A stretch of DNA of 64,000 nt, taken from positions 1 to 64,000 of the forward strand of contig WHUZ01000109.1 of assembly GCA_015179045.1 (NCBI GenBank), written 5' to 3'. The stretch's first letter is position 1. Every line of letters starts with the position of its first letter. The notes beneath the pieces were generated by a model. The model saw nothing but the letters and a program-made list of their open reading frames with translations, had not been told where the DNA came from and did not search any database. Positions 51,919 to 62,618 of the stretch are shown here, piece by piece. This DNA is from Kalaharituber pfeilii (Eukaryota; Ascomycota; Pezizomycetes; Pezizales; Pezizaceae). The position numbers and the translations under genes were made by a program.

Positions 51919-52764
51919 CTGTAGTTCACCACTTTCCCAGACACCCCACTTTCCCGGACACATTTACCACCAAAACTGCGCAAACTTCGCACTCAATATC
52001 TCAACAACCACAACAGTATTTGTGAATACGCTTTGTATAGCTATTAGACAAAGTGTAATTCTTGCTATCTAGCACTTTTTCTTCATCAAAAATTGTGGGT
52101 GCAAAGGGATTATGGCTTGTCGCATTTTTGTTGGAAGGCTTGGCATTTATTTGTATGGGATCTCCATACAAAACGTTCATAAGACTTGAATATAGTCCTA
52201 CTCTTCAACGCTAATTACAATAGCTATGTCAAGAATCACCTGAAGAGTTATAGTAAGGTGCTGCATTTAGTTTACTTTCATTTGTTGAATTGTAGAGTTG
52301 GTGTACAACTATCTACTTTTGGGTGTGTTTCTCATACAAATGGTTTCTATGGGAAATATGAATATTGTGAATAATTTCACAACCACTACAGGTATTACCT
52401 AACTGCGTTGCTCATAGTTTCCAACTGAGTGATCCTATTGAATGTGAGTGTCTGAGTTTTTTTCATGAATTGATTGCATGTGTAGCATGCAGAATTCGGG
52501 GGTGGTGACATTTGTATGGAGATCCCATACAAATAAATGCCAAGCCTTCCAACAAAAATGCGACAAGCCATAATCCCTTTGCACCCACAATTTTTGATGA
52601 AGAAAAAGTGCTAGATAGCAAGAATTACACTTTGACTAATAGCTATACAAAGCGCATTCACAAATACTGTTGTGGTTGTTGAGATATTGAGTGCGAAAGT
52701 TGCGCAGTTTTGGTGGTAAATGTGTCCGGGAAAGTGGGGTGTCCGGGAAAGTGGTGAACTACAT
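51919..52764. mobile_element. Fold-back DNA element with arms of about 250 bp, TA duplication
   Basis: Inverted arms (51919-52168 and 52512-52764) begin CTGTAGTTCACCACTTTCCC and include CAAAAATTGTGGGTGCAAAG. They are flanked by TA (51917-51918 and 52765-52766). Unit A has the empty site (AATATGTAGTCTTTT near 40895). The spacer of about 340 bp has no convincing gene. The TA target suggests Tc1/mariner or pogo transposition in trans. Confidence 0.92.
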
Positions 52765-53025
52765 TAGTCTTTTCAGCTTCTTACATACCATTCATCTTTT
52801 GGTTAGAGCAAGAATGGTTGCATGAGAGTGGAATATGCAATACTTTACATGGGTTCTCCTTTTAGTCCACTAGTAGGGGCGGGTTCGTTACAGCAGGAGA
52901 AAATCATGGAGGAGGATTGTTCCGTGGCTTCTTGAAGCTTCTTGGCAGTTTCGTTTGCTTTCTTCCGTACTCAAAGCGGGGAAGGCAAATTCAGTAAAGC
53001 AAGTACAACTAGTCTGGTTGCACTA

Positions 53026-53579
53026 GGGGTTGTCGACGAACAACTGGGAATGGCTACCAGAAGGTACTAGAGAAAATACGCCAGCCAAACTAGGCAGGTG
53101 TCGTGAGGCACCCCTTTTACCCTTCTGAAATTTATTATGAATTACCACAAATATGCCTCTACACAACAAGACTCACTTTACCATGCCCCGTCTAAGTCAA
53201 AGAGCTGTAATACAACAAGAGCGCAGAAGCGAAGCAATGTAAAAGCTATCATGATGCTTATGATTTTTAATTGACGCATGATGAACCTATAAAGAGGATA
53301 TGTATGCATTTTTTGTGTTTGTAGATGCATCTCAATGTTGACGTGATCGGGATGTGAATACGCGGGTGATGCATATGGTACGAAAAGTAGGCTACTAACT
53401 GAGCACTACTTACCAGAAGAGCCCACTTACCAGTCAAATATGACTGGTAACAGGCGTTACGTTGGTACTGGAGACTACCAGCCAACAGACCAATGAACGA
53501 AGGGGCCAAGGCACTAAAAGCGCCTCAGTTAGTAGTGGTACTTTCTGGTAGCCATTCCCAGTTGTTCGTCGACAACCCC
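53026..53579. mobile_element. MITE of 554 bp, absent from unit A
   Basis: Inverted ends GGGGTTGTCGACGAACAACT and exact inverse, extended by GGGAATGGCTACCAGAA. The unoccupied sequence in unit A reads GCACTACCCCTCTATG. The target duplication is short, TA or ACTA depending on alignment. GGGG ends could fit Harbinger-type MITEs. Superfamily unresolved. Confidence 0.85.
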
Positions 53580-53848
53580 TACTATCCCTCTATGTAGGTT
53601 AGAGTATAACCAGGTTCATTACTACTCTAACTGGGCCGTTGCAATGCATTGCGACGTCGGGTGGTGAGGTGTGCGTCACCTCGTGGTGAAACACTGATTA
53701 CACTTGCGAAGAAGGTAGTGTACGAGTACAGTAGATGCAGTTGAGACAGTTATGAGCGGCAGAATTACTTTATTGAGCCTCAAGACTGCACGGTTGTACG
53801 AGTACTCGAGTAGCATACTGTACATATCAGTAGCTACCAATAGTGCTG

Positions 53849-53914
53849 TTTTTTTTTTTTTTTTTTTTTTTTTTAATCACATAACCCCGCTTGTAGCACT
53901 TGGCCATGGCAGGG
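53849..53914 (-). mobile_element. Family B tail-only micro-retroposon, empty site in unit A
   Basis: A T-run of about 27, then ATCACATAACCCCGCTTGTA and GCACTTGGCCATGGCAGGG. Perfect 14-bp duplications TACCAATAGTGCTG flank it (53835-53848 and 53915-53928). Unit A at about 41399 has one uninterrupted TACCAATAGTGCTG. This is the best-proven example that the 40-bp tail plus poly(A) inserts by itself. Confidence 0.96.
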
Positions 53915-54273
53915 TACCAATAGTGCTGTTGAGTTGGTTTGGCTATTAGTGATATGGAGCGTTTTGATTGGAGAGACGTCAACGTTAGCCAGGACTAGCC
54001 CCGCATACAATATCTGTGCCACCCCAAACCAAGCCACGGCTGTGGTCACGAGACTACCAATTCTTTCCGTTGCAGAGGACACATCCATCTTGCATTTTAT
54101 TTGATGCCACCTTACCTAAGTACCAGTAGCAGCAACCAGATTAACCCGAAGTTTCTATCCATTGCTCATCAAACCTGTTGCAACCAGACTAGAAACCTGT
54201 GACCTCTCGCATCAATCAATTGCAAGCCACTAGCTATTTTTGCAACTGGGTCAAGTACTCGGGGTGAAGGGTA

Positions 54274-55637
54274 TGGTGCCGGTCATCAATAAGGGACCTG
54301 TTGTAAAATTCGCTGGCTTGCTGACTAATAGGTCCAAATTACCTCTGCCCCGGGGTTTTTTTTTTTTTTTTTTTTATCACGTGACCCCGCATGCAGCTGT
54401 TCGCCAAGGCAGGGCCCCTGGGTCTAAACCCTCAAAGCCCGGAGGCAGGCTTACCTAACTACCCCTCCGCCGCCATCTCTACAAACGGAAAACTCAACCC
54501 CTCCCCGCCCCACCTCCCCGAGGCACTAAAATAACTACAACTTTTCCTCCACCGCCACCTTCGAACAAACGAAAAATCGCCCCCTCCCCCTACACCTTCA
54601 ACGAACCAAAAAACTCTCCCAGCACATCCACCGCCTCCCCGTTCTCCTGCTCTGCCGTCCACTTCTTCTCGTCAATATCCTCCCACCTTCCCCATCCTTC
54701 CGGGTACTCTACCTCCTCACACCTGAACGCCAGGTGGTCTGCCGTTTGCTTTTCTCCACACCCGCACCTGCTCCCCTCTGCCGCCTTGCCTATTCTGATA
54801 TCCCATTCCTTCCCCATCCCCTTCCCCGTCCTCAACCTGGTGAAGGCAGTGGTTGCCCCCCTGCCCCACCTCATCACTGCACCCCCTCCGTACCCCACCT
54901 CTCTGCCCCGGGTTGACCCGCCACGAACAATCAATCTGTGCTGATTCCGCACCGCAATATTACGACGACGAAACAGCTTTTGACATCAGAAAACTTGAGT
55001 GAATTTCCTATGAGTGAGTATATTCTGCTTCATCACTTTTTGCAACCGGAAAAAATAACTGACAACACAGCAATAGTTCTTTAGAGACAACTGATACCGA
55101 TTATACATCTATGGCTCGCCCCAGCAAGAAAAGAAGAGCTTGTTTGCTTGCTGCTGCTATGAGGCAGAAGAAGAGCGGTCATAGTGGAAGTGGATACCTA
55201 TATTGCAGCAGATACCTCCATTGTGGAGGTGGATACCCCTGTTGTATATAGTGAAAGTGAAGAGTATGGAGGCCTATCGAGAGGGTTATACATATGGTAC
55301 AAAAGAGTTTACTGAACGTGTACATAATAGTCATCGAAAAATTAGATAGATTATTGCTGTATATAGTAATATTTTCTTTTACACTAGTACTAATTCTATA
55401 GTCTTGGCTATCTTGGCATGTAAAATTTGGGAGGCTCCTCATACAAAATTCAAACTTTTCAATCTAAAATTTCTCTACGCTCTCTGAATATTTTTTTATT
55501 CAGACATCGAAGGATTGTAGAGCAGACAAAATAGTACATAATTACGATGTTTAATTTCTAATCAGATGTGGTTGGGTAGTGAAATTATACTTCAAGTTCA
55601 AGTCCGTAATTTTGGTCCCTTATTGATGACCGGCACA
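54274..55637. mobile_element. Second TA-flanked element nested in the mariner-like element
   Basis: Ends TGGTGCCGGTCATCAATAAG and the inverse CTTATTGATGACCGGCACA, flanked by TA (54272-54273 and 55638-55639). The interior contains a LINE (54355-54900) and a frame starting MARPSKKRRACLLAAAMRQK (from 55110) that soon breaks. A relative lies inverted at 49473-49910. Confidence 0.82.
54355..54900 (-). mobile_element. 5'-truncated LINE family B with TSD
   Basis: The minus strand encodes TRLRTGKGMGKEWDIRIGKA, CGCGEKQTADHLAFRCEEVE and GEAVDVLGEFFGSLKV, then the family B 3' UTR, tail (GGCCCTGCCTTGGCGAACAG..CGGGGTCACGTGAT) and poly(A). Direct repeats CTCTGCCCCGGG lie at 54343-54354 and 54901-54912. 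This is the innermost of three nested insertions. Confidence 0.92.
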
Positions 55638-55844
55638 TAAGTCTTCAGAAGCCCTATGCACTGCATTGCCAAGCCTCCTCTAGGCAATGCGATGTGGATA
55701 TTACAAATTAACTGTAGTTTAGACGTGTCGCTAAACACATAGGTGTCAACAGAGCTATATTACCGGTACGCGCATAAGTTACAGCAGCAATGAAGCTACG
55801 AGGAACCGGAAAGATTATTTTGACAGTCTGAGCAAGTTCCGGAA

Positions 55845-56022
55845 TAGAGAGACTACACGAGACAAGCGTTTTAGAATTATTACACTACGTGACGATGCAA
55901 ATCTGCTGTCGGATTAAGGACATGGAGGTACTGAAGGGAAAGCTACAAGAGGAATGGGAAAAAACAATGAAGGAGAGGTTGCTGTCATTAGTTGGGAGTA
56001 TGCTAAATAGACTCTGAGCTAT
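55845..56022 (+). pseudogene. Tc1/mariner transposase remnant (ends only)
   Basis: TTRDKRFRIITLRDDANLLS resembles the first helix-turn-helix of fungal Tc1/mariner transposases. After a stop, LKGKLQEEWEKTMKERLLSL followed by VGSMLNRL matches the usual C-terminal end (L..aIqeaWe.I..e.i..LvdSMprR). The whole DDE domain between is missing, as expected for an internally deleted, non-autonomous copy. Confidence 0.65.
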
Positions 56023-56211
56023 TACTGCTGCTGGTGGGGCTGCGACACCTTATTAATTTAATGATAGAAGTTTTTGTATGTAAATCCCATATAAAAGTTC
56101 TGAAGACTTTTGTTCGATTATCCATGCTATGTTGCGTTGCTATGGGGAATCTGCAAGACGCCCAGTTATGCAGCTCGTATGCATCTGAAGACTAACCCTG
56201 ACCCCCGAGTA

Positions 56212-56751
56212 CTCTGCGGTCAAGAAGGGACCCGTAAAGCAAACAAATTGAATTGTAGGCCGGCGGTTGTTTGGAATACTTTGCGAAGGATACTATGGTG
56301 TTATCCCTTAGCTACGGGAGACGCAGTCCCTCGTTTTCTCACAATAATAATGTTGCTGGATTATATTTTCTGAAATATTTTGCAATTTTATTAACTTTTT
56401 CTGCTTTATTTTGTGTGTTGTTTCCGCAGACTGCAGGGGCTGCTCAACAGCATGCCTGGGGTACGTGCCAAGCAGATGATGTTGAGTATTGGCGATTCCA
56501 ATTGGTGGGATGAGTGTGAGCCAACGAGATATGCATTGAGCCTCACGATCGCAAGAGGAGCAGCGCAATTTAATACACACCCGTGCTTACCCGCGCCGAT
56601 GAACCTATCCATATCTTAAACTGTTCAACGTCAACAAGCTTCAGCATCGAGTGAGCTTTACATTATCAGAAAATCAAATTCAGCATACGCACAAACCAAT
56701 TACCCTCGAAAAGCATAACAGAACAGAAAAACGACGCCCCTGCCTCTCTAA
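56212..56751. other. 5' flank of NLR gene B
   Basis: Nearly identical to about 41724-42275, including the small conserved frame (56413-56619) and the TTGTTTCCGCAG site. Confidence 0.55.
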
Positions 56752-59700
56752 ATGGCTCAGCAGGGTAGCCCGCAGCTTCAAAAGCCGACGTAAGTTGCGC
56801 AGTCACTGTCGCTAGATTGATGCCCTCGACTCTGTATTATTCAGATACTGACCATTATCGCCTCTAGTGGCCGGGATAATCTAGTTAATGCTGTTGATGC
56901 ATTTAGCAACCTGCTGTTGCCTGACGAAAAAAAAAGAGCTAAACCAAACCGAGATCCCAGACAATATCTTAGCATTGACAAAAGCCCTGAAAGATGCAAG
57001 AGTTTCGGAGAAGAAAATCAACAGATGTGAAGCATTTTTGCAATCAGTACATCAATTCGCTGGTGTTGTTGATACGATGATTCAGCACAATGCAAGCATT
57101 TCAGCGCTGGTCTGGGGAAGTGTCAAGATTTTGTTACTGGTATGCAGTGAACTGCACTTGATATGTTGATTTGACTATTTGGCCCTATTGCTAACCTACA
57201 TTCTGGGGTGTTATTAACGTAACATGCTGGAACAGACGGCTCAAAATTTCGTTCGATACTTCAGCGCACTGACCGAGTTGCTGGGAAAACTGGGGAAGCT
57301 ATGCCCCATTTTCAAGGAATTTCGAGATCTGTGGCCACACTATGAAGGCCTTCAAGATGCAGTCTTTGAGTACTATGCCCAAACGGTGAACTTTTGTACA
57401 GATGCTCTTGCTTTTTTACGCAAGTCAAGTAAGTTGAAAATATTTAAATATACTATCTCAACCTTGAAAAGCACCAGCTGCAGACGTTGGAGCCTCGCTA
57501 ATATAACGGTAATATCAGGTACCAAAATGATCTTAAAGGCACTCTTGCAACCATTGCACGGTGTACTGCAAGATGTAGAAAAAAAACTTACCTTCCAGCA
57601 GAAAATCGTGGATTACCAAGTTACTCTTGCTAGGGATGATACACTTAGAAAAATGAGGCTGCAGCAGATGCTTTTTGACAACAAGTGGGAAGAGCATAGA
57701 AATGTGGAGCTACAGGCACTTGCTGGAAACACCCAATCGATCCTGAGCTTACGGGCAAGAGCAAAAAGTAAGCCCACCAGAAATATATGCCCTTCCTGGA
57801 TATAATCACGTTCTGAAGCAAGTTCAGCATTCTGACTAGTCTACTACAGGAAATAACGATCAGTTGCGGCAATTGAGCAAAACCCGTGACAAACTGCTGA
57901 ATATGGAACTAAAGCGACAAGATCAGAGAAAGTGTGGGTTAATCCAGCTTCACAGAATGAATTTTCACTTGCTTAAATACAAACCAAACTAACGAAATCC
58001 TGATTTGATTTGAGCAGATGAGGAACGGCAAAGGCAATTGAGACGGATCTCCGATTATGATTATACGATGAGGTTCTTGGAATGTGCGAATACCAGTTAT
58101 CCGCGCACTGGGGAATGGCTGTATCAAAGGAGCGAGTACAAAGAATGGGTTCAAGCCCGCTGCCCTGCAATACTCTGGTGCTACGGAATACGTACGTGCA
58201 TTCTTTGCTCAGCTTTATGCATGGTTAAGTGGCTAATAGTTTGCATTTGTATGGTCTGTCACCACAGCGGGTTCTGGGAAATCGGTTTTATCAACTTCCA
58301 TTGTGAAGCATCTTCTAGATACTTGTTTCCAGCCAGGCAATAGTGGATCCGGAAAAACATTCATTGGCTACTTTTTCTGCACTTTTTCTGACCATCGTTC
58401 ACTCAAGTTTGAGGAGATTATACGAAGCTTGATAAAGCAGGTACTCTCTGTTTTCCATGGTTCCACCAAATTCGAAGAGGATCTAGCTGGATTTTTTGAG
58501 CAATGCAACAATATCCCTTCTACAGATTTATGGCAAGACCTTTTCATTCGCACTTGCAGAGTTCCAAAGCACATCTATCTGATACTCGATGGCATTGATG
58601 AATGTCTTGATACTGTTCAAGCACAGATACTTCAACTGCTAAAAAAAATATTAAACTTACGACGGTCTATCAAAGTTTATGTTTCAAGCCGCAAGGAGGT
58701 TTACCTGACAAGAAACCTTCCATTTGCCCTCTCCATATCTCTTGATGATATCAAGTGCCGCCCTGAAATTGAGGGATATGTTGATGCATCATTGAAGCAG
58801 CGTTTGGATGATGGGAGATTGCAAATCCAAGATCCAGCAATGGTCCAGGAGATAAAGCAAGCATTGATAGTTGGCGTTGAAGGAATGTAAGTATACCATT
58901 AACCTGTTTGCTCTGGGAACTTCATATGATAGTGGAAGTACTAAACAATGCAACACAGGTTCCTGTGGGTTACCTTACAACTGCATGATATTTGCAGGCA
59001 TCTCAGTGATGAGGATATCCGAGAAACCTTACGGTCGCTGCCTTCCAATTTGGATGAGACATACATTCGAATGCTGCAACGCATTGTCAAGGATCGTAAC
59101 AAGGATGTTGCAGTCGAGGCGTTTCGGTGGCTCACTGTGGCAAGGAGGCCGTTGTCACTACGAGAACTCGTAGAGGCAGTGGTTATTAGGGATGATGACA
59201 CCATGCAAATACAAGGACTAAATCGTATTCCGACGGACCTAGTTAAGGTTATTGAGGCCTGTGGAAATTTTTTGATGGTAGCAGAGCCAGTGTGTGATTC
59301 GTCGAACGTCCGCTTCATACATTCGACTGTTGTAACCTTTCTGCACACATACCAATTACCAGCACAACTCGAGGTATTTCACATTGAGCCACGAACTACT
59401 GAAGTGCATCTGGCCAAAAGGTGTCTACAATACTTGCATTTTCGGGACCTTCAGACTCAACTCGAACCAGCTACTGTTGAGTCGATATCAAAACCAAAGC
59501 AACCCTCGGCCGTACTCGCCATGCCTTTATCCAGGTGGATTCCATCAGAAATGCAGTCAGGGTTGGTTGCAGCAGCCACTCGCCGGACCCTTGAACAACC
59601 TTTGGCGTCCATTGCTCCCAAGAGGGCCAACCTGAAACTTTTTAGTCCAACTTCAGCGGCAATGGGTGCAGACACCGATGCATTAAGGTCTCAGATGCAC

Positions 59701-62460
59701 AAATCTAGTTTCCGCGATTACATTATAGAGAACTGGCTCAACCATTGCAAAGTTCTACCCGAAGCTTTGGGGCCCTCCGTAGATCAGAAACAATATTGGA
59801 CCTGGTTTAGAGATTTGGCCCTTAATAGCTTTAATCTGGTCAAGCTCCCATGGCCGTCAGATTCACCAACAGCAGATGATCCTCACCATGAGTGTTTCAA
59901 GTGGGCAGCTCAGAACTTACATGAGGGCCTAGTCCAACTGATATTTCACGAAGTAGCCTCCGATGGTATTTTCCCATCTCAGTATACAGACGCCTTCCTT
60001 GCCAGAGCTTCTGCTGGGACAAAGTATGAGCATCAAATTTCAGAGATGCCTCTAGTAGTCTCCGCTGCACTCGGATTTCCTTACCTCGTCAGCTTCTACC
60101 TCAGCAAAGGCTCACAGTTAGACTGTGAATTTCACTTGGGTGAAACAGGAGAAAAACAAACAGCCCTCATGGCTGCTTCAGCAGGAGGCCACCTCGCAAC
60201 TGTAGAACACATACTGCAAGCTGGTGAGAAGCTTACATACAATCCAGAATACCTGCGCAAAGCTCTCCATTGCGCTTGTTCTGGAGGTCATCTACAGATT
60301 TTTGAAAGACTCGTACTTGCAGGAGCTCCAGTGGTTTGGAGCTCCTTACTGATAGAGGCTGCAAACGCAGGACAATTGAGATATGTGTGTCACATCCTAG
60401 ACCAACGGACCTTTTGGACAACAGCTCGCTTGGCTGAAACACTTGCTGAGGCGTTCAACTGTGCAGCCCAAAATGGACATGCAGAGGTCATGGAACAACT
60501 CGTTGAAACGATTATTGATCCCTTGCAAGATCAGAATTCCGTTCATCAATCGGTTGCGGATGGTCCAAAAATGAGCGTCCAGCTTGCAACGACGGTAATG
60601 AATGTAGCTGCAGACCACGGCCAAGCCGAACTTGTAAAGCAGCTTTTAGGAGCAGGAGTGGAGGTCAATAGCAGTGACGACAATAAGAAAACACCCTTAC
60701 ACTGGGCTGCAGCAGGAGGCCATGTCGAGGTTGTAACGCAGCTTTTAGAAGCAGGGGCGGAGGTCAATGCCAGTGACGCAGATAAGGAGACACCCTTGCA
60801 CTGGGCTGCAGGAGGAGGCCATGTCGAGGTTGTAAAGCAGCTTCTAGAAGCAGGAGCGGTGCTTAACAGCAGTGACGACAATAAGAAAACACCCTTACAC
60901 TGGGCTGCACGAGGAGGCCATGCCGAGGTTGTAAAGCAGCTTCTAGGAGCAGGAGCGGAGGTCAACAGCGGTGACAAAGATCAGAAGACACCCTTGAACT
61001 GGGCTGCACAAGGAGGCCATGTCGAGGCTGTAAAGCAGCTTCTAGAAGCAGGAGCAGGGGTCAATGCCGCTGACGCCATGAAGAAGACACCCTTGCACTG
61101 GGCTGCAGCAGGAGGCCATGTCGAGGTTGTAAAGCAGCTTCTAGAAGCAGGAGCAGGGGCCAATGCCGGTGACGTCATGAAGAAGACACCCTTGCACTGG
61201 GCTGCAGCAGGAGGCCATGTCGAGGTTGTAAAGCAGCTTCTAGAAGCAGGAGCAGGGGCCAATGCCGGTGACGTCATGAAGAAGACACCCTTGCACTGGG
61301 CTGCAGCAGGAGACCATGTCGAGGTTGTAAAGCAGCTTCTAGAAGCAGGAGCGGAGGTCAACAGCAGTGACGCAGATAAGGAGACACCCTTGCACTGGGC
61401 TGCAGCGGGAGGCCATGTCGAGGTTGTAAAGCAGCTTCTAGAAGCAGGAGCGGTGGTTAATTGCTTTGACATTTTTAGATGGCCACCCTTGCACAGGGCT
61501 GCAGCAGGAGGCCATGTCGAGGTTGTAAAGCAGCTTCTAGAAGCAGGGGCGGAGGTCAATGCCAGACACGCAGATAAGGCGACACCCTTGCACTGGGCTG
61601 CAGGAGGAGGCCATGTCGAGGTTGTAAAGCAGCTTCTAGAAGCAGGAGCGAAGGTCAATGCCAGTGACGAATATAAGGAGACACCCTTGCACCGGGCGGC
61701 ACAAGGAGGCCATGTCGAGGTTGTAGAGCAGCTTCTAGAAGCAGGAGCGGAGGTCAACAGCAGTAGCGACAATAAGAAAACACCCTTACACTGGGCTGCA
61801 GCAGGAGGCCATGTCGAGGTTGTAAAGCAGCTTCTAGAAGCAGGAGCGGAGGTCAACAGCAGTGACAAATATAAGAAGACACCATTGCACGAGGCTGCAG
61901 AAGGAGGCCATGTCGAGGTTGTAAAGCAGCTTCTAGAAGCAGGAGCGGAGGTCAACAGCAGTGACAAATATAAGAAGACACCATTGCACGAGGCTGCATC
62001 AGGAGGCCATGTCGAGGTTGTAAAGCAGCTTCTAGAAGCAGGAGCGGAGGTCAATGCCAGTGACGAAGATAAGCATACACCCTTGCACCAGGCTGCACAA
62101 GGAGGCCATGTCGAGGTTGTAAAACAGCTTCTTGCAGCAGGGGCTGAGGTCAACAGACGCGATAATAAAGGCCAGACAGTCCTTATGCATGCAGCTTCAG
62201 CTCCTTCGTGGGTGTCCCGAAATCGAAAGCGAGACGCTTTCGAAACTGTGAAAGCCCTATTGGCGAACAATGCCCTAGTGGGCCACGAAACCTGTCGTTC
62301 AAACCATGGCTTCGATAAGCTACCGCATGATACCTCGCCATCTGAACTGGAAGCCAACGCAGGGGCCTTATGTTCAATTGCCTTGGCTGTTCGATACACA
62401 AATCAGGAGATAGCAGAACTACTGGTGGAAGCATATCTGAACCAAGCTAATCGAGCCTGA
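56752..62460 (+). CDS. NACHT-ankyrin NLR protein, copy B (frameshift in exon 2)
   Basis: Exons by alignment to copy A and splice sites: 56752-56789, 56868-57139, 57236-57428, 57519-57767, 57850-57933, 58018-58191, 58268-58886 and 58959-62460. Exon 2 has nine A at 56927-56935 where copy A has eight, which shifts the frame after about residue 33. From there the protein is open only if translation starts elsewhere (for example ATG at 56888, MLLMHLATCCCL) or if the extra A is an error. An extra 84-nt exon (57850-57933; LRQLSKTRDKLLNMELKRQD) is absent from copy A. Walker A is GSGKS, with a second GNSGSGKT just after; Walker B is LILDGIDEC. About 15 near-identical ankyrin repeats follow. The role is as for copy A if expressed. 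It is otherwise well conserved, so decay would be recent. Confidence 0.8.
60691..62175 (+). repeat. Ankyrin-coding 99-bp repeat array, copy B
   Basis: Fifteen tandem 99-bp units (start ACACCCTT(A/G)CAC). Units 6 and 7 are identical at the protein level (AGANAGDVMKK), as are parts of 13 and 14 (NSSDKYKK), showing recent internal duplication. The order and the variable-site sequence differ from array A although the flanks are nearly the same, so the arrays have rearranged since the gene duplication. Unit NxFDIFRW is shared with array A at a different ordinal position. Confidence 0.9.
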
Positions 62461-62584
62461 GGAACTGGTGGGTATTGGGAATTCTACCGCAAGCCGCGAA
62501 TGATAACAATATGTATGTATACACACCTCAATAATCACCTTGACAGCTTCCTAGCATTCTTACTTATTTTCCCTGATTTTTTGT

Positions 62585-62618
<34 letters not shown>

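Larger units (their letters stand above)
54258..56209. mobile_element. Tc1/mariner-like deletion derivative, carrying nested elements
   Basis: TA flanks (54256-54257 and 56210-56211) match the uninterrupted site AAGTACTCTGCGG in unit A (near 41720). Ends are CTCGGGG..GAAGGGTAAGTCTTCAGA (after removal of the nested element) and the inverse CTGAAGACTAACCCTGACCC..CCGAG. The interior holds pieces of a mariner-type transposase. Without its nested element it is about 0.6 kb. Confidence 0.88.
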
